A DNA stretch of 64,000 nucleotides from Cacajao melanocephalus (lineage: Eukaryota > Chordata > Mammalia > Primates > Pitheciidae): positions 1-64,000 of the forward strand of contig CAUYLG010039451.1 of NCBI GenBank assembly GCA_963573385.1, read 5' to 3'. The notes beneath the pieces are model-generated. The model did no database searches. It saw nothing but the letters and a program-made list of their open reading frames with translations, and was not told where the DNA came from. Positions within the stretch are counted from its first letter, which is position 1. Each line of letters opens with the position of its first letter. Shown here piece after piece: positions 53,861-64,000 of this stretch. The translations under genes and the position numbers were made by a program.

Positions 53861-54249
53861 TTGTGATTCATGTTTTTGGTACCCTAAGAAATCATTGTTC
53901 ATCCAAATGTTGCAAAAATTTTCTTTGTTTTCTTTTAGAAATAATTAATTTTTTTAATTGTTTATTTTCTCCCATGTATGAACTTGGAAATTATATATTC
54001 ATTATTCTTCTTTTAGTGATACACTAAAAATTACTATATACATACTTCATTTAACATATAAATTTATAATTTTACAACTTCCTTCACTTTAGAATTAAGA
54101 ATTTTAAACCATATTAACGTAGTACACACTTTCACACTTTCCCAAATTGTGCAGTATTATTGATGTAATCCTAGTTTTATAAAGAATCTAAATGTGGGAC
54201 AGCATTATTGTTTTTTAAGTCAATATTAATCTAGAGTTTTCCCAAACTT
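53861..54249 (-). mobile_element. Older L1 ORF2 fragment, then AT-rich intron
   Basis: CCTAAGAAATCATTGTTCATCC is the L1M version of a part already covered by the preceding L1, so this is a second, older element. Clear homology stops near 53950. Confidence 0.45.
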
Positions 54250-54977
54250 TTATCCTGTATACTGAATTTCATTACCTGCTACATCTTTGTTCTTTGTTTC
54301 TCCTTGAGAAAAAATTGTTACATACTTTCCTTAGTGCTGTTCTGCTGAAATTCAATTAATCAGTTTTTGTTGTGTAGAAATTACTTTCTACTCTTTAAAG
54401 AAAACTTTACTGGATATAAAACTAGACTGGCAATTATTTTCTGTAGCACTTTGAAATATCTTTCTATTCTTATTTCCATTTTGATCTTTTAAGATAACAC
54501 GTCTTCCTTGCCCCTTACTGCATTTGAGATTTTTCTCATTCAAGTTGGTTTTATTAATTTTATAAAAACATATCTAGATGTGATTTTTATTGTATTCATT
54601 TTGCTTGGGGTTCTTAGAGCTTCTAAAATATATAAATTGATGTATTCTCTCCTCAAATATTGCTTCAGCCCTAGTCTCTGTCTTGAGGACTCCAATTATC
54701 TATATCTATATTAGAATATCAGACCTATTTACTATGCCCCATATATCTCTTATGAACTTATCTGTATTTTCTATTATTTTGTCTTTTTGTTATTCAGAAT
54801 AAATATTTTCTTCTGTTACACTATTTCTCTCAAAGAGAAAGACTTTTGGAACGACAGTTTAAAGAGCTCAGCGGATTCTCTTCCTAGCACAACAACCATT
54901 ATTTAACTGGTGATAATTATATTGGTTTATAAAATATATATTTTATTGTACCTGGAAACATCACAAGGGCCCAGGGC

Positions 54978-55234
54978 AAATAAAAATGTATTTATTCCCT
55001 TATCTCTCACCATATACAAAAATCAACTCAAGGTAAGTTAAAGACTTAAATGTGAGACCTGAAGCTATAAAAATACTAGAAGAAAAACTAGGGAAAATAC
55101 TTCTGGACAACAGTCTAAGCAAAGAATTCATAATTAAGATCTCAAAAGTACAAGCAACAAAAACAAAACAGACAAATGGGACTTAATTAAATTCAAAAGC
55201 TTCTGCACAGCAAAAGAAAAAAATCAACAGAGTG
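54978..55234 (+). repeat. L1 ORF2 fragment, copy 1 of a local duplication
   Basis: ORF2 end from TATTCCCTTATCTCTCACCA to CACAGCAAAAG. Shares with copy 2 (57078-57332) private wording such as AAGGTAAGTTAAAGAC and CATAATTAAGATCTCAAAAG. L1 homology continues to about 55280 in this copy only. Confidence 0.85.
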
Positions 55235-55392
55235 AAAAGATAACTTGTCAAATGGAAGAAAATATTTGTAAACTATACAAAGGATAGGAGCCATCCTTTT
55301 CCAATAGGAATGGAAGAGCCCCAAGCCCGTTTCTTAAGATTTCGAGTTTCCACTGCCCTAATCCTAACTTCAAGTTTCACTATGATTATGCC

Positions 55393-55748
55393 TGTAGTTC
55401 AACCGGCTTTAACAAAGTACCATTGACTGGGTGACTTATAAACAACAACAAGGTATTTCTCGCAGTTATGGAAGCTGGAAGTCAATGATCTGAATACTAC
55501 CTTGCATGGTCAGGTTCTAGTGAGGACCTTCTTTAAGGTGCAGACTGACAATTTTTTTTATATCCCCACAGGGAGGAAAGGCAACAAGCCAGCTCTCTGG
55601 CCTCTTCTTAAAAGGGCAGTAATTTCATTCATGAAGACAGCCTCATGACCTTATTACTTCATGAAGTCCCCACCTCTAAATATCATTACTTTGGGGATTA
55701 GATTTCAAAATACGGATTTTGGGGGAACACAATATTCAGTCCATAATA
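55393..55748 (-). mobile_element. MaLR LTR (MST-like)
   Basis: Reverse orientation of the family seen at 8912-9267: AACAAAGTACCATTGACTGG, GAAGACAGCCTCATGACCTT, CATTACTTTGGGGATTAGAT, ending CAGTCCATAATA. Confidence 0.75.
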
Positions 55749-56779
55749 CTGTCCATCCATTCTGAAAGGGCCTGGTTGTTCCAGGAAACCAACACTTCAG
55801 TGCTGAGTGTGAGTTCAACGACTGTCATTTTATTGAGAGCAAGGATTATGTTGATTTGTATATTCCTAGAACCTAGCACCAGACTCAATTCCTAACAGGC
55901 CTTTCATCAAAATGTATTCAGTAAAATACTGAATAGTTTTTTTCATTGCCAAGTAGAAGACAGGAAATACAGAACATAAAACCTGAAACCAAACAACATA
56001 TTAAATTATATAACCTAATCATACACATAGACAGAGGCCTCATAAAATACTTGAGTAATAATTATTAAAAGGTGTCTACTATTCTCTTAAACCCTACCTA
56101 CATAACTATCCAGCTCTTATTTTCAGTTATATTTTGGTTGTAGGATTTGTAGTTGATTCTTTTGATAACTTCCTGACCTCTGCTAGAATTAAATATATGA
56201 TCTAATTTTATAATATATTAACAATTATTATTTTAAAGTTGTTTTTGATAACTCCAATATCTGAAGAGTCTATATGCCTATTTACATCTCTTATTTTTCC
56301 TTGTGGCTTTTGGTAGAATGGTTTTGTTTCCTGGTATACCAGTTAGTTTGATTGAATGCTGGACACTGTATATGATAAATTATAGAAATAATACAAAGCT
56401 CTGGATGATCATATCTTCCTCCCTAAAACACTTACTTTTGTCTTGATGGGAAGTTAGGATAGGGGTAGACCCAAAGCTATGTTAAGTGCTACAGTCTTTG
56501 TGAGTAGAGTAAGTGGGTTTTGAGTTCATTCAAAATCCTAGGGATTAGCCCTCTGGGAATTCCGATTGTGAAATATTTACCAGAGCTCTTCCTCTTCAGT
56601 GGACCTATAAGCTCTGCTCAGTTTGTAAATCAGAAAACATTTCAGGAGAAAAGTAGTGCCAAACATCAGAATTGCCACTCTGTACTTGCCTCCCCAACAA
56701 AAGACTTGAACCCTCCTGTCCTTGCTGCCTAGAGATAGCTCTCTGAAAGCTTCAAACATATTTTTAAAAATACGTCCTA

Positions 56780-57077
<298 letters not shown>

Positions 57078-57087
<10 letters not shown>

Positions 57088-57332
57088 GAATTTATTCCCT
57101 TATCTCTCACCATATAGAAAAATCAACTCAAGGTAAGTTAAAGACTTAAATACAAGACCTGAAGCTATAAAAATACTAGAAGAAAACCTAGAACAAATTC
57201 TTTTGGACATTGGTGCAAGCAAAAATTCATAATTAAGATCTCAAAAGTACAAGCAACAAAAACAAAACAGACAAATGGGACTTAATTAAATTCAAAACTG
57301 TCTGCACAGGGAAAGAAAAAATCAACAGGGTG
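57078..57332 (+). repeat. L1 ORF2 fragment, copy 2 of a local duplication
   Basis: Begins exactly 2,100 bases after copy 1 and follows it base for base for the first 65 or so positions, then with scattered changes. It stops abruptly at 57332, where unique sequence starts. Confidence 0.85.
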
Positions 57333-58115
57333 ATTTTTTCCTGTTCCTCTTCCTTTAATGAGAATTGCCACAAGTTTGCCAAATTTATTAATCTTCTCTA
57401 AGTGCAAACTATAGTCTAACATTTTATCATTATAGATTCCCCCAAAATAAGATATTCTATGATACAAACACATTCTTCACCCAAGTAAAGTACTAGAAAT
57501 TAAACAAGATTAATGCTTTTGAAAAACATCTTGATAACAATGACCTTTGTTTACATTAGTCATATGTTACTTATTAACAACTAAAAGAATGTTTTCTCCG
57601 TACATATAATTTAGTTTTACTTTTTACCATGATAATTTGTACTATTGGAATATTTTGAAGAGCATAATAGACCTGTTGAATTTTGTTACTGTTTAAGGCT
57701 GAGTACAATCTTATTTCCTTATGCCCTTATAGAGAACTACCTGAAAACAAACATCTAAAAAACAATTTAATTTGCTACTTAAAATGATATGCTATCAAGT
57801 TAAAATCACTCTAAAAATAAGGCAACTATAAAGACTACAGGAATAATGGATGAACAGTTAAAATTGGCTCAGTATAAAGTCTACTAACCCCCTTGCAATG
57901 GTATTTGAGGTAGTCAAGAATTGAATAACTATTAATTAGACACTCAAGGAACATTACCTCATTTGTTTAGTGTCATCCATTTTTCCCTAGCAAGTCCTTA
58001 AATAATTATTCCCAAAACTGTATTTTATCTTTCAAATTGCTTTAAATATTTAATAGATCCACAGCTAATAAAAAGTTATTAATACTTCATATTTTCTGAA
58101 GAACCTGTTATATGT

Positions 58116-58146
<31 letters not shown>

Positions 58147-58192
58147 ACACACACGTACACACAAAGCTAAGAATCACAAGGCCTCATTTAAC
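57333..58192. other. Intron with a (CA)n run
   Basis: (CA)n at 58116-58154 with two single-base breaks. The remainder is unique. Confidence 0.5.
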
Positions 58193-60729
58193 TTTTTTTA
58201 AGAGATTAAGTCTTGCTCTTTCACCCAGACTATAGTGAAGTGCTGTGAACATGACTCACTGCAGCCTCAACCTCCCAGACTCCAGTGATTCTCCTGTCTC
58301 AGCCCCCTATATTACTCCATTTTCACACTGCTGATAAAGACATATCCAAGACTGGGCAATTTACAAAAGAAAGAGGTTTAATGGACTTACAGTTCCACGT
58401 GGCTGGGGAGGCCTCACAATCATGGTGGAAGGTGAAAGGCACATCTGACATGGTAGCACACAAGAGAAGGGAGCTTGTACAGGGAAACTCTGCTTTACAA
58501 AACCATCAGATCTCATGAGACTTATCCATGATCACGAGAACAGCACAAAAAGACCTGCTCCCATGATTCAATTACTTCCCACCAGGTCCCTCCCACAACA
58601 TGTGGGGATCCAAGAAGAGATCTGGGTGGGGACACAGCCAAATCATATCATTCTGCTCCTGGCCCCTCCAAATCTCATGTCCTCAAATAGTAAAACCAAT
58701 CATGCCTTCCCAACAGTCCCCAAAAGTCTTAGCTCGTTTCAGCATTAACTCAAAAGTTCACAGTCCAAAGTCTCATCTGAGACAAGGCAAGTCCCTTCCA
58801 CCTATGAGCCTGTAAAATCAAAAGCAAGTTAGTTACTTCCTGGATACAATAGTGGTACAGGCTTTGGGTAAATACAGCCATTCCAAATGGGAGAAATTGG
58901 CCAAAACAAAGGGGCTACTGGCCCCATGCAAGTCCAAAATCCAGCAGGGAAGCCAAATCTTAAAACTCCAGAATGATCTCCTTTGATTCCATGTCTCATA
59001 TCCAGGTCACGCCAATGCATGAGGTGGGCTCCCACGGCATTGCGCAGCTCCACCCCTGTGGCTTTGCAGGGTGCAACTCCCCTCCTGGCTTCTTTCACAG
59101 ACTGGCATTGAGTGTCTGAGGCTTTTCCAGGTATACAGAGCAAGCTGTTGGTAGATCTACCATTCTGGGGTCTGGAGGACAGTGGCCTTCTTCTCACAAC
59201 TCCACTAGGCAGTGCCCCAATAGGGACTATGTGTGCAGGCTCCAACCTCGTATTTTCCTTCCACACTGCCCTAGCAGAGGTTCTCCATGAAGGCCCTGCC
59301 TCTGTACCAAGCTTCTGACTGGGCATCCAGGCATTTCCATACATCCTCTGAAATCCAGGTGGAGGTTCCCAAACCTCAACTCTTGATTTCTGTGCACCTA
59401 TACACTCAACACCAGGTGGAAGCTGCCAAAGCTTGGGACTTGTACCCTCTGAAGCCACCGCTCTACATTGGCCCCTTTCAGCCATGGCTGGAGTGGCTGG
59501 GATGCAGGGCATCAAGTCCCTAGGCTGGACACCACACAGAGACCCTGGGCCCAGCCCATAAAAGCACTTTTTCCACCTAGGCCAATGGGCCTGTGATAGG
59601 ACGGGCTACTGCAAAAGTCTCTGCTTTGCCCTGGAGACATTTTCCCCATTGTCTTGGGGGTTAACATTCAGCTCCTCATTACTTATGCAAATTTCTGGAG
59701 CAAGCTTGAATTTCTCCTCAGAAAATGAGATTTTCTTTCCTATTGCATTGGCAGGCTACAAATTTTCCAAACTTTCATGCTCTACTTCCCTTATAAAACT
59801 GAATGCTTTTAACAGCACCCAAGTCCCTTTTTGAATGCTTTGCTGCTTAAAAATTTCTTCTGATAGATATCTTAAATCATCTCTCTCTAGTTCAAAGTTC
59901 CATAAATCTTAAGGGGAGGAGCAATATGCCACCCACCTCTTTGCTAAAGCATAACAAGAGTCACCTTTGCTCCAGTTCCCAACAAGTTGCTCATTTCCAT
60001 CTGGGACCAACTCGCCTGGACTTTATTGTCCATATAGCTATAAGCATTTTGGGCAAAGCCATTCAACAAGTCTCTAGAAAGTTCCAAACTTTCCCACATT
60101 TTCCTGTATTCTTTTGAGTTTTCCAAACTGTTCCAACTCCTACATGTTACCCAGTTCCAAAGTCACTTCAACATTTTTGGGTATCTACAGCAGCACTCCA
60201 TTCCTGGTACCAATTTACTGTATGAATCTGTTTTCATGCTGCTGATAAAGACATACCTGAGACTAGACAATTTACAAAAGAAAGAGGTTTAATGGACTTA
60301 CTGTTCCATGTGGCTGGGGAGGCTTCACAGTCATGGCAGAAAGTGAAAGGCATGTCTTACATGGTGGCAGACAAGAGAAGAGCTTGTGCACGGAAACTCT
60401 GCTTTATAAAACCATCAGATCTCGTAAGACTTATTCACTATCATGATAACAGCATGGGAAAGACCTGTCCCCATGATTCAATTACCCCCCCACTGGGTCC
60501 TTCCCACAACAGTGGGAATTCGAGATGAGATTTGGGTGGGGACACATATCACCCTCTAAGTAGCTGGGGTTACAGGTGCATGCTACCACGCCCAGCTATT
60601 TTTTGTATTTTTTGTAGATATGTGGTTTCACTATGTTGCTCAGGCTGGTCTTGCAAAAGCTCAGGCAATCCACCAGCCTTAGCCTCCCAAAGTGCTGGGA
60701 TTACAGGCATGACCCATCATGCCTGGTCC
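58193..60729 (-). mobile_element. Alu (J-like) split by a MaLR provirus
   Basis: The right arm and tail lie at 58193-58307 (CAGCCTCAACCTCCCAGACT, CTCCTGTCTCAGCC), and the left part at 60553-60729 (TAAGTAGCTGGGGTTACAGG to CATGCCTGGTCC). Joined, they make one Alu. The many differences from consensus suit an old subfamily. Confidence 0.85.
58308..60551 (-). mobile_element. Complete THE1-like MaLR provirus
   Basis: LTR-internal-LTR structure of 2,244 bases: LTR 58308-58650, internal 58651-60218 (1,568 bases, the usual length of a THE1/MST internal part) and LTR 60219-60551. Both LTRs share TTACAAAAGAAAGAGGTTTA and GGTGGGGACACA. The internal start after the upstream LTR reads AAATTGGTACCAGGAATG on the minus strand. 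Near-match 5-bp duplication (CCCCC at 58303-58307, CCCTC at 60552-60556). MaLRs lack a working pol and moved with ERVL help. A 228-codon open stretch at 58829-59515 is a remnant of the degenerate internal frame, not a gene. Confidence 0.9.
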
Positions 60730-62229
60730 TATTTAATTTATATGTAAAAAACATGAGGCAGAAATTATTATGGTTTCAGAAAATAAAGAAACTTGAAAAT
60801 AGATATTTTATTTCTAAACTTTTTCAGTGGCCACATTAAAATGACTAACTAGTCAGTATTAGTAATACATTAAAGAAAAAATTAAAATATTCAATCCACT
60901 TCTGCTTTTTGACTTTGTAGAAATATTCACACAACGTAAAGAGTTAAAGAAAATAGAAAAATTACCTTTCTTCCTAACTCCCAAAACTCATTTCTTCATA
61001 CAGATGAAATATCTGAGAACTAAACTAAGTCTTCCTAGGTATAAAGGTTAATTTAGTTACAGGGTTTTTACCTATAGAACATCTCTGCCAATAGTAATCT
61101 TCATGAAAAATACAGAAGTACAGAGCATTTAGTAATCTGCCCACAAATCAGAGTAAATTTGGTTAATAACAGAAGCAAAGCTCCTTTCCACTAGATACAA
61201 TAATTTTATTAATACTTTATCTCTCCAAAAATGTGGCCAATATTTGTTTTCTTTATAATTTAATCTGTGTATTAGAAATTACGTACTACTCAAGTAATAG
61301 CTTATTTTACAATATGCACTTAGATAAGGAAGAAATTAAGATTTATAAAATGAAGTAGAACATGAAATTACAACCAGGGTAATTAAGGTCTCTAAGACCT
61401 TTGGTCTCCAAAATGGGTTTAATCTTGTAATTAAAAGTAATATTGAAGCGGGAATTGTCATACAGTAAAATGGTCAGCTTTATGGAAGAAATGCATGAAT
61501 CAAGAGTTTATGCTAAAACAATGGTAAAAGAAACAACCCTCCTTCTGTTTCTGTTGTACTAATCATAAAAATAAGTTATTATTGATTATCCTTTCTTTTT
61601 TCTACCATCCTCTTTCTTAAAAAAAAAAAAATTAAAATCTGGCATTATAGTCCCAAAGGTTCTGCTAATGAATTATCATGTCAGTTGTCACTCAATTATC
61701 ACTTTCAACATTTAATCTAAATTATGTTCAGCACCTTGTTTTTTTCTTTCTTTGAAGTTCTTCCTTGAATTTAAAAGTCAAATTTTTTTTCAAGAAGAGT
61801 AAGTTGATGGAAGATAGAGGCAGAGATTAAATCAGGAGAAATCATTGATCAAGGATGCTTGGAATTCTTATGAATACAAATAGCCTATCAATGTTAACGA
61901 GGTTCAACTTGAGTTTAGAAGAAGGGAAAAGTGTACTTCGTATTTTCTATGCATATACAGATTTAATGTCTTAGGTACAATTTAAAAGGTAAATTTTGCA
62001 AACTCAAATGTAGCTTTCTTCTATTTTTTTTTAGGAACCATTTTTACTGTTTTTCTCTAATATAAATTAACTGCTTGAAGTATATATTCTGGATCAATAA
62101 AAACTAATGCAGTTAGTGAGACTTAGTAAAGATCCCCTTAAATACTGACAATTCTTCCAGAAATGGATGTGCTGTTAAGAAATGACCGAATAGCAAATAT
62201 TAACTTTAAAAAATAACCATAAAATTTTT
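60730..62229. other. Intron, no feature recognised
   Basis: Unique-looking AT-rich sequence. Confidence 0.4.
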
Positions 62230-62440
62230 TACAACTTATTAATTCATTCAACAAATACTAATTAAGCACCTAGTACAGCTAAGACTGTGTGGGAGCACAA
62301 AGGGACACACAGATAAAACTTGTTTCTTAAACCATTTATAATCTGAACAGGAATAGAAGCTTTAAATTCATAAGTGGCTCCCAGAATGCCACAAGTCTGA
62401 ATTATAACATTAACGTATACTGGTAAGGAGCCCAGAGCAA
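62230..62440 (-). repeat. L2-like 3' end
   Basis: AATTCATTCAACAAATACTAATTAAGCACCTAG then GCTAAGACTGTGTGGGAGCA; diverged. Confidence 0.5.
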
Positions 62441-62781
62441 AATCTGTGCACAGCAACATATCAAAAGAAAAATTAAACCTAAGACTGAGCATCAGAGTGG
62501 AAGCATAGAAGATTGCTGGAATGAAAAGAGATGTCAGTTCAACACATTCCAGGAATGAAGACAGAATCTAGCTGAAGTAAATAGTATCTCTGGTTATAAG
62601 GACTCTGCAAAAAAGGAGGTGGGGGGTTGAGAAGTTCCACTATAATCATGAACAAGCAATCCTTAAGACATCGTTATTCTCTGATTCTGTGTTCATTAAG
62701 CAATTTTTTGGTTACTAATTCTAAAACCAGAAAATTGGGAGATTGGTACCCTGCACAATAGAATACTGTTTTAACATCTGT

Positions 62782-63197
62782 AGAGAATGATGGTTTCTAG
62801 CTTCATCCATGTCCCTACAAAGGACACAAACTCATCATTTTTTATGACTGCATAGTATTCCATGGTGTATATGTGCCACATTTTCCCTGTCAACTCTATC
62901 ATTCTCAGCAAACTGACACAAGAACAGAATATCAAACACCACAGGTTCTCACTCACAGGTGGGTGTTGAACAGTGAGAACACATGGACACAGGGAGGGGA
63001 GCATCACACACTGAGGTCTGCGGAGGGGAACTACGGGAGGGACAGCAGGGGGTGGGGAGTTAGGGAGGGATAATATGGGGAGAAATGCCAGACATAGGTG
63101 ATGGTGAGGAAGGCAGCAAACCACATTGCCATGTATGTACCTATGCAACAATACTGCATGTTCTTCACATGTACCCCAAAACCTAAAACACAATAAA
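62782..63197 (+). mobile_element. Young L1 3' end with inverted front (twin priming)
   Basis: 62782-62893 is the ORF2 end in reverse. 62896-63197 is the immediately following L1 sequence in forward orientation, through the same 3' UTR type as the 13.4 kb L1 (GAGAAATGCCAGACATAGGT, CCATGTATGTACCTATGCAA). The two parts meet in L1 coordinates at CATCATTCTC, which is present in both, the classic twin-priming outcome. The poly(A) is replaced by TA/CA repeats. Confidence 0.88.
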
Positions 63198-63203
63198 GTG
63201 CGT

Positions 63204-63204
63204 G

Positions 63205-63238
<34 letters not shown>

Positions 63239-63269
63239 TATATAAAGAAAAAAAAGAAAATGGCACGCA

Positions 63270-63312
<43 letters not shown>
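63204..63312. repeat. Compound (TA)n(CA)n ... (CA)n
   Basis: TA at 63204-63220, CA at 63220-63238, then after AAAATGGCACGCAA a second CA run at 63274-63312. It starts at the expected place of the L1 A-tail. Confidence 0.9.
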
Positions 63313-63317
<5 letters not shown>

Positions 63318-63378
63318 CTTTAGATGACTCCCATAGGGTAAATCAGTGAAGTGGTACTCTTTTATATATTCAGTCTCC

Positions 63379-63410
63379 GTAAAAGTAATTGCAAAAACTG
63401 CAATTACTGA
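63379..63410. repeat. Possible internally deleted MADE1
   Basis: GTAAAAGTAATTGC followed directly by AAAAACTGCAATTACT resembles the two arms of the mariner-derived MADE1 element with the middle lost. It forms a perfect 10-bp stem (AGTAATTGCA) with a 5-base loop. Confidence 0.45.
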
Positions 63411-63612
63411 CTATACTTCTCTTTTCTAAGTTGCATTGTTAACATGAGCCAGTCCCCTCGGTCACACACAGAAAACTCAAGGTTCCAGATGTGAGGACAA
63501 GACCTTGAAACATGATGTCTCCACCATGGTAAGAGCACCAAAGCTCACTCTGTCTTGGTGACAGGGCTGCTGGATTTCTCCTGAATCTCTACTTTACTTT
63601 GGCCCACTTTGA

Positions 63613-63914
63613 TTTTTTTTTTTTTTTTTGAAATGGAGTTTCACTCTGTGACCCAGGCTAGAGTGCAATGGTGCGATCTTAGCTCACCTCACTGCAACCT
63701 CCACTCCCAGGTTCAAGCGATTCTCCTGCCTCGACCTCCCAAGTAGCTGGGATTACATGTGCCTGCTACCATGCCCAGCTAATTTTTGTATCTTTAGTAG
63801 AGATGGGGTTTCACCATGTTGGCCAAGCTGGTCTCAAACTCCTGACCTCAGGTAATCCACCCGCCTCGGCCTCCCAAAGTGCTGGGATTACAGGTGTGAG
63901 CCACCTTGCTCAGC
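63613..63914 (-). mobile_element. Alu, full length
   Basis: Poly(T) start, both arms present. Flanked by perfect CCCACTTTGA at 63603-63612 and 63915-63924. Carries CATGTTGGCCAAGCTGGTCT, so of an older pan-primate type, not the AluTa type at 8.1 kb. Confidence 0.93.
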
Positions 63915-64000
63915 CCCACTTTGAAATTTTTAACAAAACATATCCAGATTACTTCAAGAGAGTGTGAGAAAGGCACCATAAGAATATTAGTGATATGGAC

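Larger units (their letters stand above)
54250..56510 (-). mobile_element. Ancient L1M-type element, interrupted
   Basis: TTTATTGTATTCATTTTGCTTGGGGTTCTT, AGGACTCCAATTATCTATAT, and from 56110 GTTTTTGATAACTCCAATAT, TTGAATGCTGGACACTGTATATG follow reversed old L1M sequence. It is broken by an L1 fragment (54978-55234) and an LTR (55393-55748). Confidence 0.6.

Noticed and set aside
58829..59515. 228-codon open frame on the minus strand
   Set aside because: It lies inside the internal part of the MaLR provirus and is a degenerate remnant of its frame, with no cellular domain.
62771..63313. 180-codon frame opening with a Cys-Val repeat
   Set aside because: Translation of a (CA)n microsatellite and reversed L1 3' UTR; not a protein.

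Overview
This is primate nuclear DNA. It is the interior of one large gene read on the minus strand, plus a dense load of retroelements. Three exons are certain from sequence. They lie at 30642-30992, 22716-23366 and 9635-9799, in transcription order from high to low coordinate. All three have canonical AG acceptors and GT donors and are whole numbers of codons (117, 217 and 55). They join in phase 0 into one uninterrupted coiled-coil segment of 389 residues that I recognise as the middle of CEP128, a protein of the subdistal appendages of the mother centriole. The two complete introns are 7,275 and 12,916 bases. Everything above 30992 and below 9635 is taken to be flanking CEP128 intron. No other protein gene, RNA gene, CRISPR array or bacterial-type feature was found.

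The repeats point to a New World monkey rather than an ape or Old World monkey. The Alu at 8112-8406 carries the right-arm wording I associate with the platyrrhine AluTa subfamilies, and the young L1 3' UTRs near 19.3 kb and 63.1 kb are unlike the human L1PA ending. The exons also differ from the human protein as I remember it at several residues. The species is not resolved.

Layout. 1-1350: 5' end of a young L1 on the minus strand, cut by the window edge. 1.35-8.9 kb: intron with MIR pieces, a class I-type LTR (3.8-4.6 kb), a (GT)n run and two Alus. 8.9-9.3 kb: MaLR LTR inserted in a MIR. 9.6-9.8 kb: CEP128 exon C. 13.4-19.65 kb: near full-length but dead L1 with an abnormal 3' end. 20.1 kb: tiny Alu stub. 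22.7-23.4 kb: exon B. 26.7 kb: 50-bp micro-retroinsertion. 30.6-31.0 kb: exon A. 33-35 kb: L2 split by an Alu. 36-37 kb: L1 with an inverted front part. 39.2-39.7 kb: solo LTR with a perfect 5-bp target duplication. 42.2-51.6 kb: older full-length L1 abutting an L1M-type element. 52-57 kb: nested minus-strand L1s, an MST-like LTR, an Alu and two copies of one L1 fragment. 58.2-60.7 kb: complete THE1-like MaLR provirus inside an Alu. 62.8-63.3 kb: twin-primed L1 ending in (CA)n. 63.6-63.9 kb: Alu.

I see no new multi-gene system. The points worth a second look are structural: a 43-bp copy of intron sequence from 13 kb away inside the compound tail of the 13.4 kb L1, a 50-bp retroinsertion between perfect 19-bp repeats, an in-frame read-through of exon B ending on an AATAAA, an ORF1-derived patch inside an L1 ORF2, and a 255-bp L1 block repeated exactly 2,100 bp apart.
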